A DNA stretch of 56,889 nucleotides, taken from assembly GCA_020073645.1 (NCBI GenBank), contig JAIQET010000023.1, positions 1 to 56,889 on the forward strand. The letters run 5' to 3'. Made by a program: the position numbers and the translations under genes. Every line of letters begins with the position of its first letter. Position 1 is the stretch's first letter. The notes under the pieces are model-generated. The model saw only the letters and a list, made by a program, of their open reading frames with translations. It did no database searches and was not told the DNA's origin. Of the stretch, positions 43,274 to 52,107 are shown one piece after another. This stretch comes from Terriglobia bacterium (GTDB taxonomy: Bacteria > Acidobacteriota > Terriglobia > Terriglobales > Acidobacteriaceae).

Positions 43274-44602
43274 ATGGGACTCAGGGCCAGCGAGTTTGAA
43301 GATCGGAGTGCGCACAAAACCCTTAGGTTCCTGCAGGAGTTGCTGCGCGACTATCATCCGCGAGATTTCGCGCTGGAGCTGTGGGACACAAGCCACTGGG
43401 CGCCTGAGGCGGGCCAGTTCTCGCGTTTCACTTGGCGAATCAACCATCCGGGAGGCTTGCGCCCAGCTCTGGTCGCTCCCAGCCAGCTCACGCTTGCGGA
43501 GGCTTACGTCTATGGCGACTTTGACATTGAAGGCGACATTACCGGCGTCTTTCCGCTCGCTGATTACTTGCTGTACAAGCAATGGAGCGCGAAGGAAAAG
43601 CTACGCTTAAGCGGCATGCTTTGGGGACTGCCTTCCCAGAGCCCTTCCCGCGCACTTCGCCCGGCCAGCAGGCTGCGCGGCTCCTTGCACTCCCGCGAGC
43701 GCGATCGCCAGGCGGTCACCTATCACTACGATGTCTCGAACGACTTCTATGCGCTCTGGCTGGGCCAGGACATGGTGTATTCCTGCGGGTATTTCGCCCG
43801 GCCGGATTGCGATCTCGATAGTGCCCAGAGGGACAAGCTCGACTACATCTGCCGCAAGCTGCGCCTCCAGCCAGGCGAGCGCTTGCTCGACATCGGTTGC
43901 GGCTGGGGCGGCCTCATTCTCCACGCCGCGCGCGAGTATGGCGTCCACGCCCTGGGCGTCACCTTGAGCCAGCGCCAGTTGGAACTGGCGACTGAACGCA
44001 TTCAAGAAGCCGGGTTGTCCGACCGATGCCAAGTGCGGTTGCTCGACTACCGTGACTTGGACGAACCTGGCGCGTACGACAAACTGGTCAGCGTCGGCAT
44101 GGTGGAACATGTAGGCGAGTCCAGGCTGCCGGAGTATTTCAGTCGCGCCTTCCGTTTGCTGCGACCGGGTGGGGTTTTCCTCAACCACGGCATCGGACGC
44201 GCCGGCAACCTGCCGAAGCCCGATCAGCCCACGTTCACCGACGTTTACGTTTTTCCTGACAGCGACCTTGCCCCTCTTGGAGCCATGCTGCATGCCGCAG
44301 AGAGCACAGGTTTCGAAGTGCGCGACGTGGAGAACCTGCGCGAACACTACGCCCTGACGTTGAGTCACTGGCTGCGCCGTTTGGAAGACCATGCTGAGGA
44401 GGCACGTCGCCTCGCGGGAGAGATCAAGTATCGCATCTGGCGGCTCTACCTGGCGGGTTCGGCGCACTACTTCCAGACCGGGCGTCTGGATGTGTATCAG
44501 ACCCTTTTGGTGAAGAGCAACAACGGCCGCAGCGGACTGCCCTTGACGCGGGCGGATTGGTACCACTCAGCGGCACTAGAGTCCGGTTCTTCCAAGGGAT
44601 AA
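43274..44602 (+). CDS. cfa: Cyclopropane-fatty-acyl-phospholipid synthase
   Basis: Starting at ATG 43274 (GGTGAAGCGA before it) the protein has 442 residues; an upstream ATG at 43202 adds 24 Arg/Cys-rich residues without family character and has a ribosome site too close to it. An N-terminal lipid-binding domain precedes the methyltransferase domain: VTYHYDVSNDFYALWLGQDM (near 150), the SAM site RLLDIGCGWGG (near 204), VGMVEHVGESRLPEYF and the bicarbonate-pocket style HGIGRAG. The enzyme methylenates unsaturated phospholipid chains at the inner membrane. Could also be a mycolic-type methyltransferase of the same family. Confidence 0.88.
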   Translation: MGLRASEFEDRSAHKTLRFLQELLRDYHPRDFALELWDTSHWAPEAGQFSRFTWRINHPGGLRPALVAPSQLTLAEAYVYGDFDIEGDITGVFPLADYLLYKQWSAKEKLRLSGMLWGLPSQSPSRALRPASRLRGSLHSRERDRQAVTYHYDVSNDFYALWLGQDMVYSCGYFARPDCDLDSAQRDKLDYICRKLRLQPGERLLDIGCGWGGLILHAAREYGVHALGVTLSQRQLELATERIQEAGLSDRCQVRLLDYRDLDEPGAYDKLVSVGMVEHVGESRLPEYFSRAFRLLRPGGVFLNHGIGRAGNLPKPDQPTFTDVYVFPDSDLAPLGAMLHAAESTGFEVRDVENLREHYALTLSHWLRRLEDHAEEARRLAGEIKYRIWRLYLAGSAHYFQTGRLDVYQTLLVKSNNGRSGLPLTRADWYHSAALESGSSKG

Positions 44603-44695
44603 GAGGTTGCGGAGAAAGGAAGAAATGCAGCTCAGCGGCTAGCCGACGCATCGGGGACAACCATTGGCACGGCTGAAGGTGTTGCTGCGTTTCCG

Positions 44696-44729
44696 ACTGG
44701 GTACTGGGTATAGGGTATTAGGTACTGAC
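44696..44729. repeat. Word-repeat island (GGGTACTG type)
   Basis: Imperfect copies GGGTACTG, GGGTATA, GGGTATTA, GGTACTG just before the stop of the minus-strand methyltransferase. Confidence 0.5.
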
Positions 44730-44730
44730 T

Positions 44731-45456
44731 CTAGCGAACCACCAGCACTTCTCTCACATTGTCGCGGGCCAGAAAGAATTTGATCGAGGCGAAGTCGCGG
44801 AACAGGTTTTCGATGTGCCGGTTGTTGAATACCCGCTGCAGGCGGAAGCCACTCCCCACGGCAGTGTGCGCGACGCCGGTGGGCCCTTTGCGCACCTCAC
44901 GGCGGGCCTGGATGTGCTGCATCTCCAGCGTGTCAGTACCCACGATGTGGTAGCGGTAGCAGGGCGCATCCGGCCCCGCTTCTTTGGTATGGAAGAAAGC
45001 CAGCAGCATGCCTCCGGGTTTGAGCATCGACCACAGACGTCCCACCACCGGCTTCACCAGGCTCTCATCCAAGTAATCCGGCAGGTTCCAGCACAACACC
45101 ACGTCGAAGTGGGCCGCGGGATACACCAGGTTATCGGCCAGGAACTTCTTACTATCGAGAATGACGTTGCCCTGCTCGTCCTTGGTGACCAGCGAGGGAT
45201 CGGTGGACGCCACCAGGAGGTCTTCGCTGTAGATCTTGTGTCCCCGCTCGGTCATGTAGCGGATGTTGCTGGGCGAGGTCGAACCCAGGTCGAGAACGCA
45301 GAGCGGTTCCTCCGCAGCCAGCGAACGCGCCAGTTCGGCCAGCCCGCTGGAGCGGCGCGTCAGTCGTTGTGCTCCCGGGGCAGGCCGGGTAGCTGGGCCG
45401 GAGTCGGCCGATGATCCACGAAAGAGTTTCATGAAGCTGTTGGTTACGGATGCCAT
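44731..45456 (-). CDS. SAM-dependent methyltransferase, class I
   Basis: The ATG at 45456 (GTG at 45459 precedes it; CAGGGAATT serves both) gives 241 residues. SAM motif I is LCVLDLGSTSPSNIRYM (near 53), then HKIYSEDLL as acidic motif II and FDVVLCWNLPDYLDE as the motif IV region, with MLKPGGMLLAFFH after it. The family has no fixed substrate. The first 40 residues are a low-complexity basic stretch. It is divergent from none and stands alone before the bactofilin gene (same strand, 72 bp). Confidence 0.75.
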   Translation of the reverse strand: MASVTNSFMKLFRGSSADSGPATRPAPGAQRLTRRSSGLAELARSLAAEEPLCVLDLGSTSPSNIRYMTERGHKIYSEDLLVASTDPSLVTKDEQGNVILDSKKFLADNLVYPAAHFDVVLCWNLPDYLDESLVKPVVGRLWSMLKPGGMLLAFFHTKEAGPDAPCYRYHIVGTDTLEMQHIQARREVRKGPTGVAHTAVGSGFRLQRVFNNRHIENLFRDFASIKFFLARDNVREVLVVR

Positions 45457-45528
45457 CACAATTCCCTGGCGTCCGGCTCCACAAAGTCCCGCGTCTTAAC
45501 TATAGCGCGGCGTGCCAAGCGAAGCCGG

Positions 45529-46017
45529 TCAAAACTTCTTCGGCTCGGTTACCGGAGTTTTGTCCACCGAGCTCACGGGAGAGCCACTGCCTGCCGAGAC
45601 GGACGTGCCGGATGAGGCCACAACATTGCTGGCCGGAGCGGTTGCGCTCTTCACCTCCACTCTGGCTTCAGGCTTGGCGCTTTCCCTCTGAACGTCAACC
45701 TTTCCCTTGAAGTAGGCGCCATCCTCGATGGAAACGCGTTGGGTGACAATGTCGCCTACGGCCACGGCCGACTTCTTTAACTCAGCCCGCTCGCTGGCAC
45801 GAATGTTACCATCCAGCTTGCCTTCCACCACCACGCCCTTCGCGTTGACGTTCGCTCGCACCTGCCCATTGGGGCCGATGATGAGGCGGTTCCCCTGCAG
45901 CTCGATGGTGCCTTCGACCCGGCCGTCCACATAGAGGTCCTCGCTGCCGGAAAGCTCTCCCTTGATGATGACCGACCTGCCGATATGTGCGAACTCCCCC
46001 GTTCGAGGTGTTTCCAT
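45529..46017 (-). CDS. Bactofilin
   Basis: The ATG at 46017 is fixed by AAGGAGGCTCGCTC, giving 162 residues. The central beta-helix repeats every 10-12 residues with G/V spacing (IGRSVIIKGELSGSEDLYVD, GRVEGTIELQGNRLIIGPNG, VRANVNAKGVVVEGKLDGNI) and is flanked by disordered ends rich in Ser, Ala and Val. Bactofilins polymerise at the inner membrane and organise cell-wall synthesis and shape. Full bactofilin domain, one of the most secure calls here. Confidence 0.93.
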   Translation of the reverse strand: METPRTGEFAHIGRSVIIKGELSGSEDLYVDGRVEGTIELQGNRLIIGPNGQVRANVNAKGVVVEGKLDGNIRASERAELKKSAVAVGDIVTQRVSIEDGAYFKGKVDVQRESAKPEARVEVKSATAPASNVVASSGTSVSAGSGSPVSSVDKTPVTEPKKF

Positions 46018-46261
46018 GAGCGAGCCTCCTTGTGCGTGCTTACCAAAGGACGTCAAGCGGGAATACTGGATTCTAAATCATCTTGGCGAATTGCGCGTGC
46101 CCCATCCAGATATGTTGCAGCGCCGTCATCGCCCGGCGGCCGTCTGCCCTGGCGGACGCCCGGGCATGCCTTCGCTGCGGGAGTATTAACAGACCCCGCT
46201 GGCATGGGCAACAGCATGGGACCGATTCTCGTCTAAACTAGGAGCCGGCTCGGAAACCAAC

Positions 46262-47170
46262 ATGAAACCTATCCCAATTCGATCGGCCTGGACGGTGCGG
46301 GCGCTGGCGGTGCTCGCAATCGCTGGTGCCACGGTTCTGGCTTCCGAAACCCCCTCCGTTTCCCCCGCCGACCTCGTCCGCCAGACCGTAGACAATGAGC
46401 TGAAGCACTCCGGCGATGGCCCGAAATTCATGTTTCGCGATACCAAGGAAACCCCACGTGGCTCGTCCACCAAGCTCATGGTGGAGACTCGTGACGCCAT
46501 GGCAGGAATGCTCATTGCTATCAATGGCAAGCCCCTCGCTCCGGGGATACGGCAAGCGGAACTGAGCCGGCTCGACCACCTGGCGCAAGATCGCGAAGCC
46601 CTGCAGCGCAAGCGCAAGCAAGAAAAGGACGATGAGGCCCGGGTGAACCGCATCGTGAAAGCGCTACCGGATGCTTTCATCTTCGAACCGGATGGCACAC
46701 AGCTGGGCGTGCCAGGGATGGGCAAGCTGGGCAACGAACTGGTGCGCCTGAAGTTCCGTCCCAACCCGAAGTACGACCCACCCACTCGCACCGAACAAGT
46801 GCTCACGGGCATGCAGGGCTATGTCCTGATCGACGCCAACAAAGACCGGATCGCCAAGATCGACGGCACTCTCTTTAAGGACGTCACCTTCGGCTGGGGA
46901 ATCCTAGGCCACCTGGACAAGGGAGGCCACTTCTTGGTCGAGCAGGCGGATGTGGGAGGAGACCACTGGGAAATCAGCCACATGAGCCTTGACTTCACGG
47001 GCAAGATCCTGCTGTTCAAAGGCATCAGCATCAAATCCGATGAAGCCTTCTCTGACTTCCACCCCGCGCCCCCTGATCTGACCTTTGCCCAGGGCGTCGA
47101 ACTGCTGAAGAAGCAGGAATCCGCCCTGGCAGAGAACCAGGCGAACGAGCAGAACCAGGACCCGAAGTAG
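46262..47170 (+). CDS. Secreted protein of unknown function
   Basis: A 302-residue exported protein: signal peptide (TVRALAVLAIAGATVLASET), a charged helical section (RLDHLAQDREALQRKRKQEK, near 105-125) and a beta-rich C-terminal half (GYVLIDANKDRIAKIDGTLF, ISHMSLDFTGKILLFKGISI) that resembles outer-membrane lipoprotein-carrier or lipid-binding folds. It ends in a Gln/Asn-rich tail. Seen in related genomes as a conserved hypothetical by pattern, but I cannot name a family. Confidence 0.62.
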   Translation: MKPIPIRSAWTVRALAVLAIAGATVLASETPSVSPADLVRQTVDNELKHSGDGPKFMFRDTKETPRGSSTKLMVETRDAMAGMLIAINGKPLAPGIRQAELSRLDHLAQDREALQRKRKQEKDDEARVNRIVKALPDAFIFEPDGTQLGVPGMGKLGNELVRLKFRPNPKYDPPTRTEQVLTGMQGYVLIDANKDRIAKIDGTLFKDVTFGWGILGHLDKGGHFLVEQADVGGDHWEISHMSLDFTGKILLFKGISIKSDEAFSDFHPAPPDLTFAQGVELLKKQESALAENQANEQNQDPK

Positions 47171-47196
47171 AGACGCAGCCGGCGGCGTTTCTCCTG

Positions 47197-48306
47197 TCAG
47201 GCGCGGATCGTTTCCTTCCGTACCGTGATCTTCTCGATCAGGTCTTCGCGCACGTGATATCCCGTCCCGGGTTCTTCGCGGATGACGATGGTGCCCTGCG
47301 GCGTGACTTCCACCTCTGGCTCGATGATGTCTTCCTTCCAATAGCGCTTGGAAGCCGAGACATCTCCTGGCAGGCGAAAGTTCTCCAGCGTGGACAGCGC
47401 GATGTTATGGGAACGCCCGATCCCGGATTCCAGCATCCCCCCGCACCACACCGGAATTTTGTTCTCCCGGCAGACGTCATGCACCTTCTTGGCTTCGGTA
47501 AAGCCGCCCACGCGGCCGACCTTGATGTTGATGATGCGGCAGGCGCCGGTCTCGATGGCGGCGGCCGCCTCGCGCGCACTGCGGATGGATTCATCCAGGC
47601 AAATAGAGGTCCGGATTTGCCGCTGCAGCCGGGCATGAAAGTAAAAATCGTCATTCCACAGAGGCTGCTCGATCATGAGCAGGTTGAACTGGTCGAATTT
47701 GCGTAGGTGTTCGACCTGATCAAGGGTATAGGCGGAGTTGGCGTCGCAACTGAGCACGATCTCGGGCCAGCGCGCGCGGATTCGCTCCAGCACGTTCAGG
47801 TCCCAGCCCGGTTTGACCTTGACTTTAATGCGGCGGTATCCCGCGGCCACTTCGAGTTGAATTTTCTCCAGCAGTTGCTCGATGGAATCCTGAATACCGA
47901 TGGAAACGCCGCACGGAATCTCGCGCTGTGCGCCCCCCAGCAGCTTCCACAAGGGTTGCTGCTTTTGCCGGGCTTCGGCATCCCAGAGAGCGTTCTCCAC
48001 CGCTGTCTTGGCCATGCGGTGGCCGCGTACCCTCGCCATCAACGCCGCGCTCTCCCGGGCCGCGGTCAAGGTGTGCCCTAGAACCGCCGGCGCCAGATAG
48101 TGCTTGATCGTCGGCCAGGCGGTCTCGGTCCACTCTGCGCTGTAGAAAGGATCCTCGCCGGCGACGCACTCCCCCCAGCCATCCACTCCTTCGCAGTGAG
48201 CTGTGACTAGCAGAATGCGGCGGCTGTAAGTGCGGCCAAAGCTCGTCTCGAAAAAATGGACGAGCGGCATCTGGATCTCGCGCAGGGTGATGGCTTCAAT
48301 CTTCAT
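47197..48306 (-). CDS. menC: Enolase-superfamily enzyme: o-succinylbenzoate synthase / N-succinylamino acid racemase
   Basis: A 369-residue member of the MenC/NSAR branch of the enolase superfamily. Catalytic lysines lie in YRRIKVKVKPGWD (KxK, near 163) and INIKVGRVGG (near 265); metal ligands are the acids of LSCDANSAY, MIEQPL and CLDESI. The same fold serves menaquinone synthesis (dehydration of SHCHC) or racemisation of N-succinylamino acids. Because this genome has mqnE and a futalosine-type prenyltransferase and the next gene is a GNAT acyltransferase, racemisation in a D- to L-amino-acid conversion route is the likelier job; the sequence alone does not prove it. It follows the GNAT gene by 94 bp holding an inverted repeat. 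Confidence 0.85.
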   Translation of the reverse strand: MKIEAITLREIQMPLVHFFETSFGRTYSRRILLVTAHCEGVDGWGECVAGEDPFYSAEWTETAWPTIKHYLAPAVLGHTLTAARESAALMARVRGHRMAKTAVENALWDAEARQKQQPLWKLLGGAQREIPCGVSIGIQDSIEQLLEKIQLEVAAGYRRIKVKVKPGWDLNVLERIRARWPEIVLSCDANSAYTLDQVEHLRKFDQFNLLMIEQPLWNDDFYFHARLQRQIRTSICLDESIRSAREAAAAIETGACRIINIKVGRVGGFTEAKKVHDVCRENKIPVWCGGMLESGIGRSHNIALSTLENFRLPGDVSASKRYWKEDIIEPEVEVTPQGTIVIREEPGTGYHVREDLIEKITVRKETIRA

Positions 48307-48313
48307 CGTGACG

Positions 48314-48396
48314 AATTATTGATTCTTGATGGTTGAATGTCGAATGTGCAAAGCATCGTTGCTCGCAATCAACAATCAAAAATCAACAGTCAACAA
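48314..48396. repeat. Imperfect inverted repeat of TGATTGTTG-type words
   Basis: Left part ATTATTGATTCTTGATGG and right part AATCAACAATCAAAAATC are broadly complementary, like the perfect pair at 33111-33167. It sits after the GNAT stop codon. Confidence 0.45.
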
Positions 48397-48400
48397 TGAG

Positions 48401-49162
48401 CTAGTACGCCCACGGCTCGTCCCACTTTCCCAGGAGGAATGTACCGTTTCCCTCCCGGTCACGCTCGTAGCCCAGCACCGCCAGCCCCTCGGCAAAGGCC
48501 TTCTGCAACACCGGACGATTGCGGTCCTGGACCTCCTGGGCGCGGTCTCGGGTCGCCTGCGAGGCTTTCCATTCGTAGACCTGGGCCGGAACTGAAACGG
48601 TCTGTAGCGTCTTGAAGGGCGGCTTTCGTTGCTCGCGCAACACGCTCTCCACCCGCTTCGACTTCAACCACCATTCCGCCACCAGGCGGTCGGTGGGCAG
48701 GCCACCCTGCAAGGGCGACGAGGTAATTCCGTACTGGTTAACATTGTAGCGGCGGGCGATGGCCCCCAGCTTTTCAATGTTGAGATAAGCGTTCTTGATC
48801 TCCAGGGGATCAAAGGTCCATTCCATCAGCTCAAACCCGCGCGCCAGTGCATCCTCTCGCTGGAAGAGTTTCAGCCGCCGGCCCAGCCCCGCATTGCGAT
48901 GGTCTTTGCGCACCGCCAGCATGTGCGAATACAGATACGAATGGCCCGCACGACAACCAGGAATGGCGAAAGCGAAGCCTACCAGTTCGCTGCCCTCAAA
49001 CGCTCCCATTACCTGGCCGCCCACCCGTTCAGCCACCACGAACAGGCGCAACGGAACCAACTCGATGTCAGCAAAGCCCCAGACGTCCTTCTGCAGCGCC
49101 ACGCAAGCCCGCATTTCGGCAAGCTCGTGACACTTGCGGAGCACGATCGAATCCGGCTTCAC
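48401..49162 (-). CDS. GNAT family acyltransferase (COG3375 type)
   Basis: The best start is the GTG at 49162, overlapping the mazG stop as GTGA and preceded by CAGGGAAACG; the protein then has 253 residues beginning VKPDSIVLRKCHELAEMRAC. WGFADIELVPLRLFVVAERV, then GHSYLYSHMLAVRKDHRNAG with LGRRLKLFQRE is the GNAT acyl-CoA site. The group resembles COG3375 acyltransferases, which in some Firmicutes lie beside N-succinylamino acid racemase genes and succinylate D-amino acids. Here the neighbour downstream is exactly such a MenC/NSAR-type gene. Substrate is inferred from context. Confidence 0.78.
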   Translation of the reverse strand: MKPDSIVLRKCHELAEMRACVALQKDVWGFADIELVPLRLFVVAERVGGQVMGAFEGSELVGFAFAIPGCRAGHSYLYSHMLAVRKDHRNAGLGRRLKLFQREDALARGFELMEWTFDPLEIKNAYLNIEKLGAIARRYNVNQYGITSSPLQGGLPTDRLVAEWWLKSKRVESVLREQRKPPFKTLQTVSVPAQVYEWKASQATRDRAQEVQDRNRPVLQKAFAEGLAVLGYERDREGNGTFLLGKWDEPWAY

Positions 49163-50064
49163 CCGTTTCCCTGCTCCTGCTGCTTGGCCTGTTGCCATAA
49201 GGATTCCAGCTCGTCCATCGAGGCTTGCTGCGGGCCACGTCCCGAGGCGCGCAATTGTTCCTCCATCCATTGGAAGCGCCGTTTGAATTTTCGGTTCGTC
49301 TTTCTCAGCGCCGACTCCGGGTCGAGCGAAAGATAGCGGGCGATGTTGACCAGCACGAAGAACAGGTCTCCGACCTCGTCCTCGAGGCGATCGCGCAAGT
49401 CCTGCGGCACCGGCTGTCGTCCCGAGCCGGCTACACCGCGCGCCTGGGGCTGCGGGCCGGGTGCGGGAAATTCCTGGAGTTGCTCCCGCAGTTCTTCGGT
49501 TTCTTCGCGGAGCTTCTCGAACAATCCCTCCACGTTGGGCCAGTCAAACCCTACATGGGCCGCCCGCGAACTCAGCTTGTAGGCTTCGAGCAGGGCCGGA
49601 ATGGCGCCGGAAACGCCGGCCAGCACCGACTCGCGATCGCTTTCCGCTTTGGCCGCCTTGCCCCCACCTGCCTCCAGTCGCTTCTTCTTTTCCTCCGCTT
49701 TCAGCGCTTCCCAATTCCGCAGAACATCGGCAGGAGTTTCCGCCTTCACGTCCCCGAACACGTGGGGATGGCGATCCACGAGTTTATTGGAGAGCCGATC
49801 CAGCACTTCGTCCACAGAGAACGTGCCCTGTTCCTTGGCCATCTGCGCATAGAACAGCACCTGCAACAGCAGGTCGCCTAACTCACCCGTCAACTCCTGC
49901 CAGTCGCGGTTGTCGATGGCTTCCAGGACTTCATAGGTCTCTTCGAGGGTGTAGGCCTTGATAGAGTCAAACGTCTGCTCGCGGTCCCAGGGACAGCCGC
50001 CCGGCGCCCGCAGGCGGGCCATGATCGCAACGGCGCGTTCGAAACGCTCTCCCGTGGTGGGCAT
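49159..50064 (-). CDS. mazG: Nucleoside triphosphate pyrophosphohydrolase MazG
   Basis: A 301-residue MazG with two domains. N-terminal: RLRAPGGCPWDREQT and the metal helices LEETYEVLEAI and ELGDLLLQVLFYAQM. C-terminal: EDEVGDLFFVLVNIARYLSL and KTNRKFKRRFQWME. It hydrolyses noncanonical or excess NTPs to NMP and pyrophosphate. An insertion of about 25 residues rich in Pro, Ala and Gly (EFPAPGPQPQARGVAGSGRQ) before the second domain is longer than usual. GTG at 50076 is an alternative start. Coupled by 4 bases to the GNAT gene. Confidence 0.93.
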   Translation of the reverse strand: MPTTGERFERAVAIMARLRAPGGCPWDREQTFDSIKAYTLEETYEVLEAIDNRDWQELTGELGDLLLQVLFYAQMAKEQGTFSVDEVLDRLSNKLVDRHPHVFGDVKAETPADVLRNWEALKAEEKKKRLEAGGGKAAKAESDRESVLAGVSGAIPALLEAYKLSSRAAHVGFDWPNVEGLFEKLREETEELREQLQEFPAPGPQPQARGVAGSGRQPVPQDLRDRLEDEVGDLFFVLVNIARYLSLDPESALRKTNRKFKRRFQWMEEQLRASGRGPQQASMDELESLWQQAKQQEQGNG

Positions 50065-50423
50065 CAGCCCAAACACTGTAAATGAGCAGTGCGATCAGGG
50101 GCAATGACGGCTAATCAAGAGTGCGCGAAACGGGCCCGCCAGCGGCCCAATCTCGCGGCAACATGAGCAGTCGAAATTGCTTCGGCCGGCGACATGGGCT
50201 ATCAAGTTTTGTTTCAGTTACTTACGCGTATCTATTAGAGCTTTAGAATGGATAACAGTTAGGCGTTGATTTCCCGCGGTCTTCCCCGGACAGTTTTGAA
50301 TTCCAGGGGGTAACCTGCGGGTGGACTAAGGTTATCTTCCCCAAAACGCCAGTTTGAAGCAGACTTACGGGTGGGGTGCCCCGCGGGCGCCCACGTGTCG
50401 TCGCTCGCATCTAAATCAAGCAC
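50065..50423. other. Intergenic region upstream of glpD
   Basis: About 350 bases between divergent mazG and glpD. I see no gene. A moderately AT-rich central part (50200-50260) may hold promoters for both sides; a GC hairpin-like stretch (GTGGGGTGCCCCGCGGGCGC, 50371 region) precedes glpD. Confidence 0.4.
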
Positions 50424-52067
50424 ATGAACCTCCCCGGCACAACCCGGCGACCGCTGGAAGGCCAGCACTTTCAGGTGGTCGTGATCGGCGGTGGCATCAA
50501 CGGCGTGGCCATTGCGCGCGAATGTGCCCGCGCCGGGCGGCGCACCCTGTTAGTGGAGCAGCACGATTTCGCCGCCGGCACCACCAGTCGCTCGACTCGC
50601 ATGATGCACGGCGGCCTGCGTTATCTCGAACACGGTGAGATCGGACTGGTCCGCGAGTCCCTGCGTGAGCGGCAGCGACTGCTGCGCGAGCGTTCCCACC
50701 TGGTTCACCCGGTAAATTTCCTGCTGGCCCTCGATTCCAAGAGCCGCCGCAGCGCGCTCAGCATACGCACCGGACTGTGGCTGTACCGGCGCCTGGGTGG
50801 CAAGCCTCTGGGAGCGAACGCATCGCAGGAGGATGAGCGCAGGCTGGAGCGCGTGCTCGATTCTGGCCGACGCTGGTCGCTATTCAGTTTCGAGGATGCG
50901 CAATGTGAATTTCCCGAGCGCCTGGTGGCCGAATGGCTGATGGAAGCCGTCGCAGCCGGTGCCGTGGCCCGCAATCATACCCAGGTGTTGGCGGTGGATG
51001 TCTTCCATGGACGCGCCAAGGGAGTTTTGCTGCACGACCGGCTGAGCGGAAAAGAAGACCGCGTCGAGGCAAGCTGGATTATCAACGCCACCGGGCCGTG
51101 GGCAGACCGCGTATGCCAGCGCTCCCGGATCAACACCGGCCAGCCCATGTTGGGCGGGGTTCGCGGCTCTCACCTGGTGCTGCCGCGCTTTGCCGGCGCA
51201 CCCGACGCAGCGGTCTACACCGAAGCGACCGATGGACGCCCGATCTTCGTCATTCCCTGGAACGATCAGGTGCTGGTGGGAACGACGGAAATTCCCGACA
51301 ACGGCGATCCCGCCAAGGCCGAGCCCTCGACCAACGAAATGGAGTATCTGCTGCGCTCGCTGCTGCACCTGTTTCCGGGAGCGCGCGTATCGCTGCACGA
51401 CATCCGCTATTCTTTCGCCGGGGTGCGGCCGCTTCCCTTCTCGCCCAAAACCCGTCCCTCCGACGTAAGCCGCAAGCACTATTTGCACGACCACACCAGC
51501 GACGGGGCCGCGCACATGATTTCCGTAGTGGGCGGCAAGCTGACCACAGCAGCGGAGTTGGCCCGGCAGTGTGTGGCCAAGCTTGGGCTGGGTTCCAGGA
51601 CTGCGCCAACACTGGTCACCGCACCGGAGGAAAGTCTGGATGCCCTGCTGGATGGCTGGGTCACTGAAATTTCCCAGGCCGGGGGAATTGGCGCAGGTTC
51701 GGCGCAAGCCATTGTGGAATGGCACGGCGGACGCTCAAAGGCCATTGCCAGCACCGCCGCCACCAGTGCAAAGATGCGTGCTTCCTTGTGCCCCCACACC
51801 CCGCACATCGTGGCCGAGGCAGTAGATGCGTTCACCCACCAGGGCGCCGTCACCTTGGCGGACGTCCTGCTGCGCCGCGTTCCCGTCGCCCTCGGAGGCT
51901 GCTGGTCGGAGGCCTGCAGCCGGGATGCGGCCATGCGCATCGGCACCGTGATGGGATGGAACGAACACCAGGCGGCGGCCGAACTGGAAGCCTTCGAGAC
52001 CGAGCGAGCCGCGTTTCTCCGCAAGCCCACCCGCGTTGACTTGATGCTGGAAGCCGCCGCGGACTGA
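50424..52067 (+). CDS. glpD: Glycerol-3-phosphate dehydrogenase, FAD-dependent
   Basis: A 547-residue aerobic GlpD, a peripheral membrane enzyme oxidising glycerol-3-phosphate to DHAP and feeding electrons to quinone. FAD site: VVVIGGGINGVAIAREC (near 18); substrate and flavin contacts: FAAGTTSRSTRMMHGGLRYL (near 49), and the C-terminal GGKLTTAAELARQCV (near 370) followed by a DUF-like cap. Slightly longer than the 500-residue Escherichia coli form. It faces a glycerophosphodiesterase gene that supplies its substrate, a sensible pairing though not an operon. Confidence 0.94.
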   Translation: MNLPGTTRRPLEGQHFQVVVIGGGINGVAIARECARAGRRTLLVEQHDFAAGTTSRSTRMMHGGLRYLEHGEIGLVRESLRERQRLLRERSHLVHPVNFLLALDSKSRRSALSIRTGLWLYRRLGGKPLGANASQEDERRLERVLDSGRRWSLFSFEDAQCEFPERLVAEWLMEAVAAGAVARNHTQVLAVDVFHGRAKGVLLHDRLSGKEDRVEASWIINATGPWADRVCQRSRINTGQPMLGGVRGSHLVLPRFAGAPDAAVYTEATDGRPIFVIPWNDQVLVGTTEIPDNGDPAKAEPSTNEMEYLLRSLLHLFPGARVSLHDIRYSFAGVRPLPFSPKTRPSDVSRKHYLHDHTSDGAAHMISVVGGKLTTAAELARQCVAKLGLGSRTAPTLVTAPEESLDALLDGWVTEISQAGGIGAGSAQAIVEWHGGRSKAIASTAATSAKMRASLCPHTPHIVAEAVDAFTHQGAVTLADVLLRRVPVALGGCWSEACSRDAAMRIGTVMGWNEHQAAAELEAFETERAAFLRKPTRVDLMLEAAAD

Positions 52068-52107
52068 AGTCGTCGGTCGCCCGCACCACTCCTCACCAAG
52101 CGCCTTT

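Noticed and set aside
43607..44566. 319-codon frame opposite the cyclopropane synthase gene
   Set aside because: Shadow of a clearly conserved methyltransferase.
50880..51725. 281-codon frame opposite glpD
   Set aside because: Antisense to conserved FAD dehydrogenase sequence.
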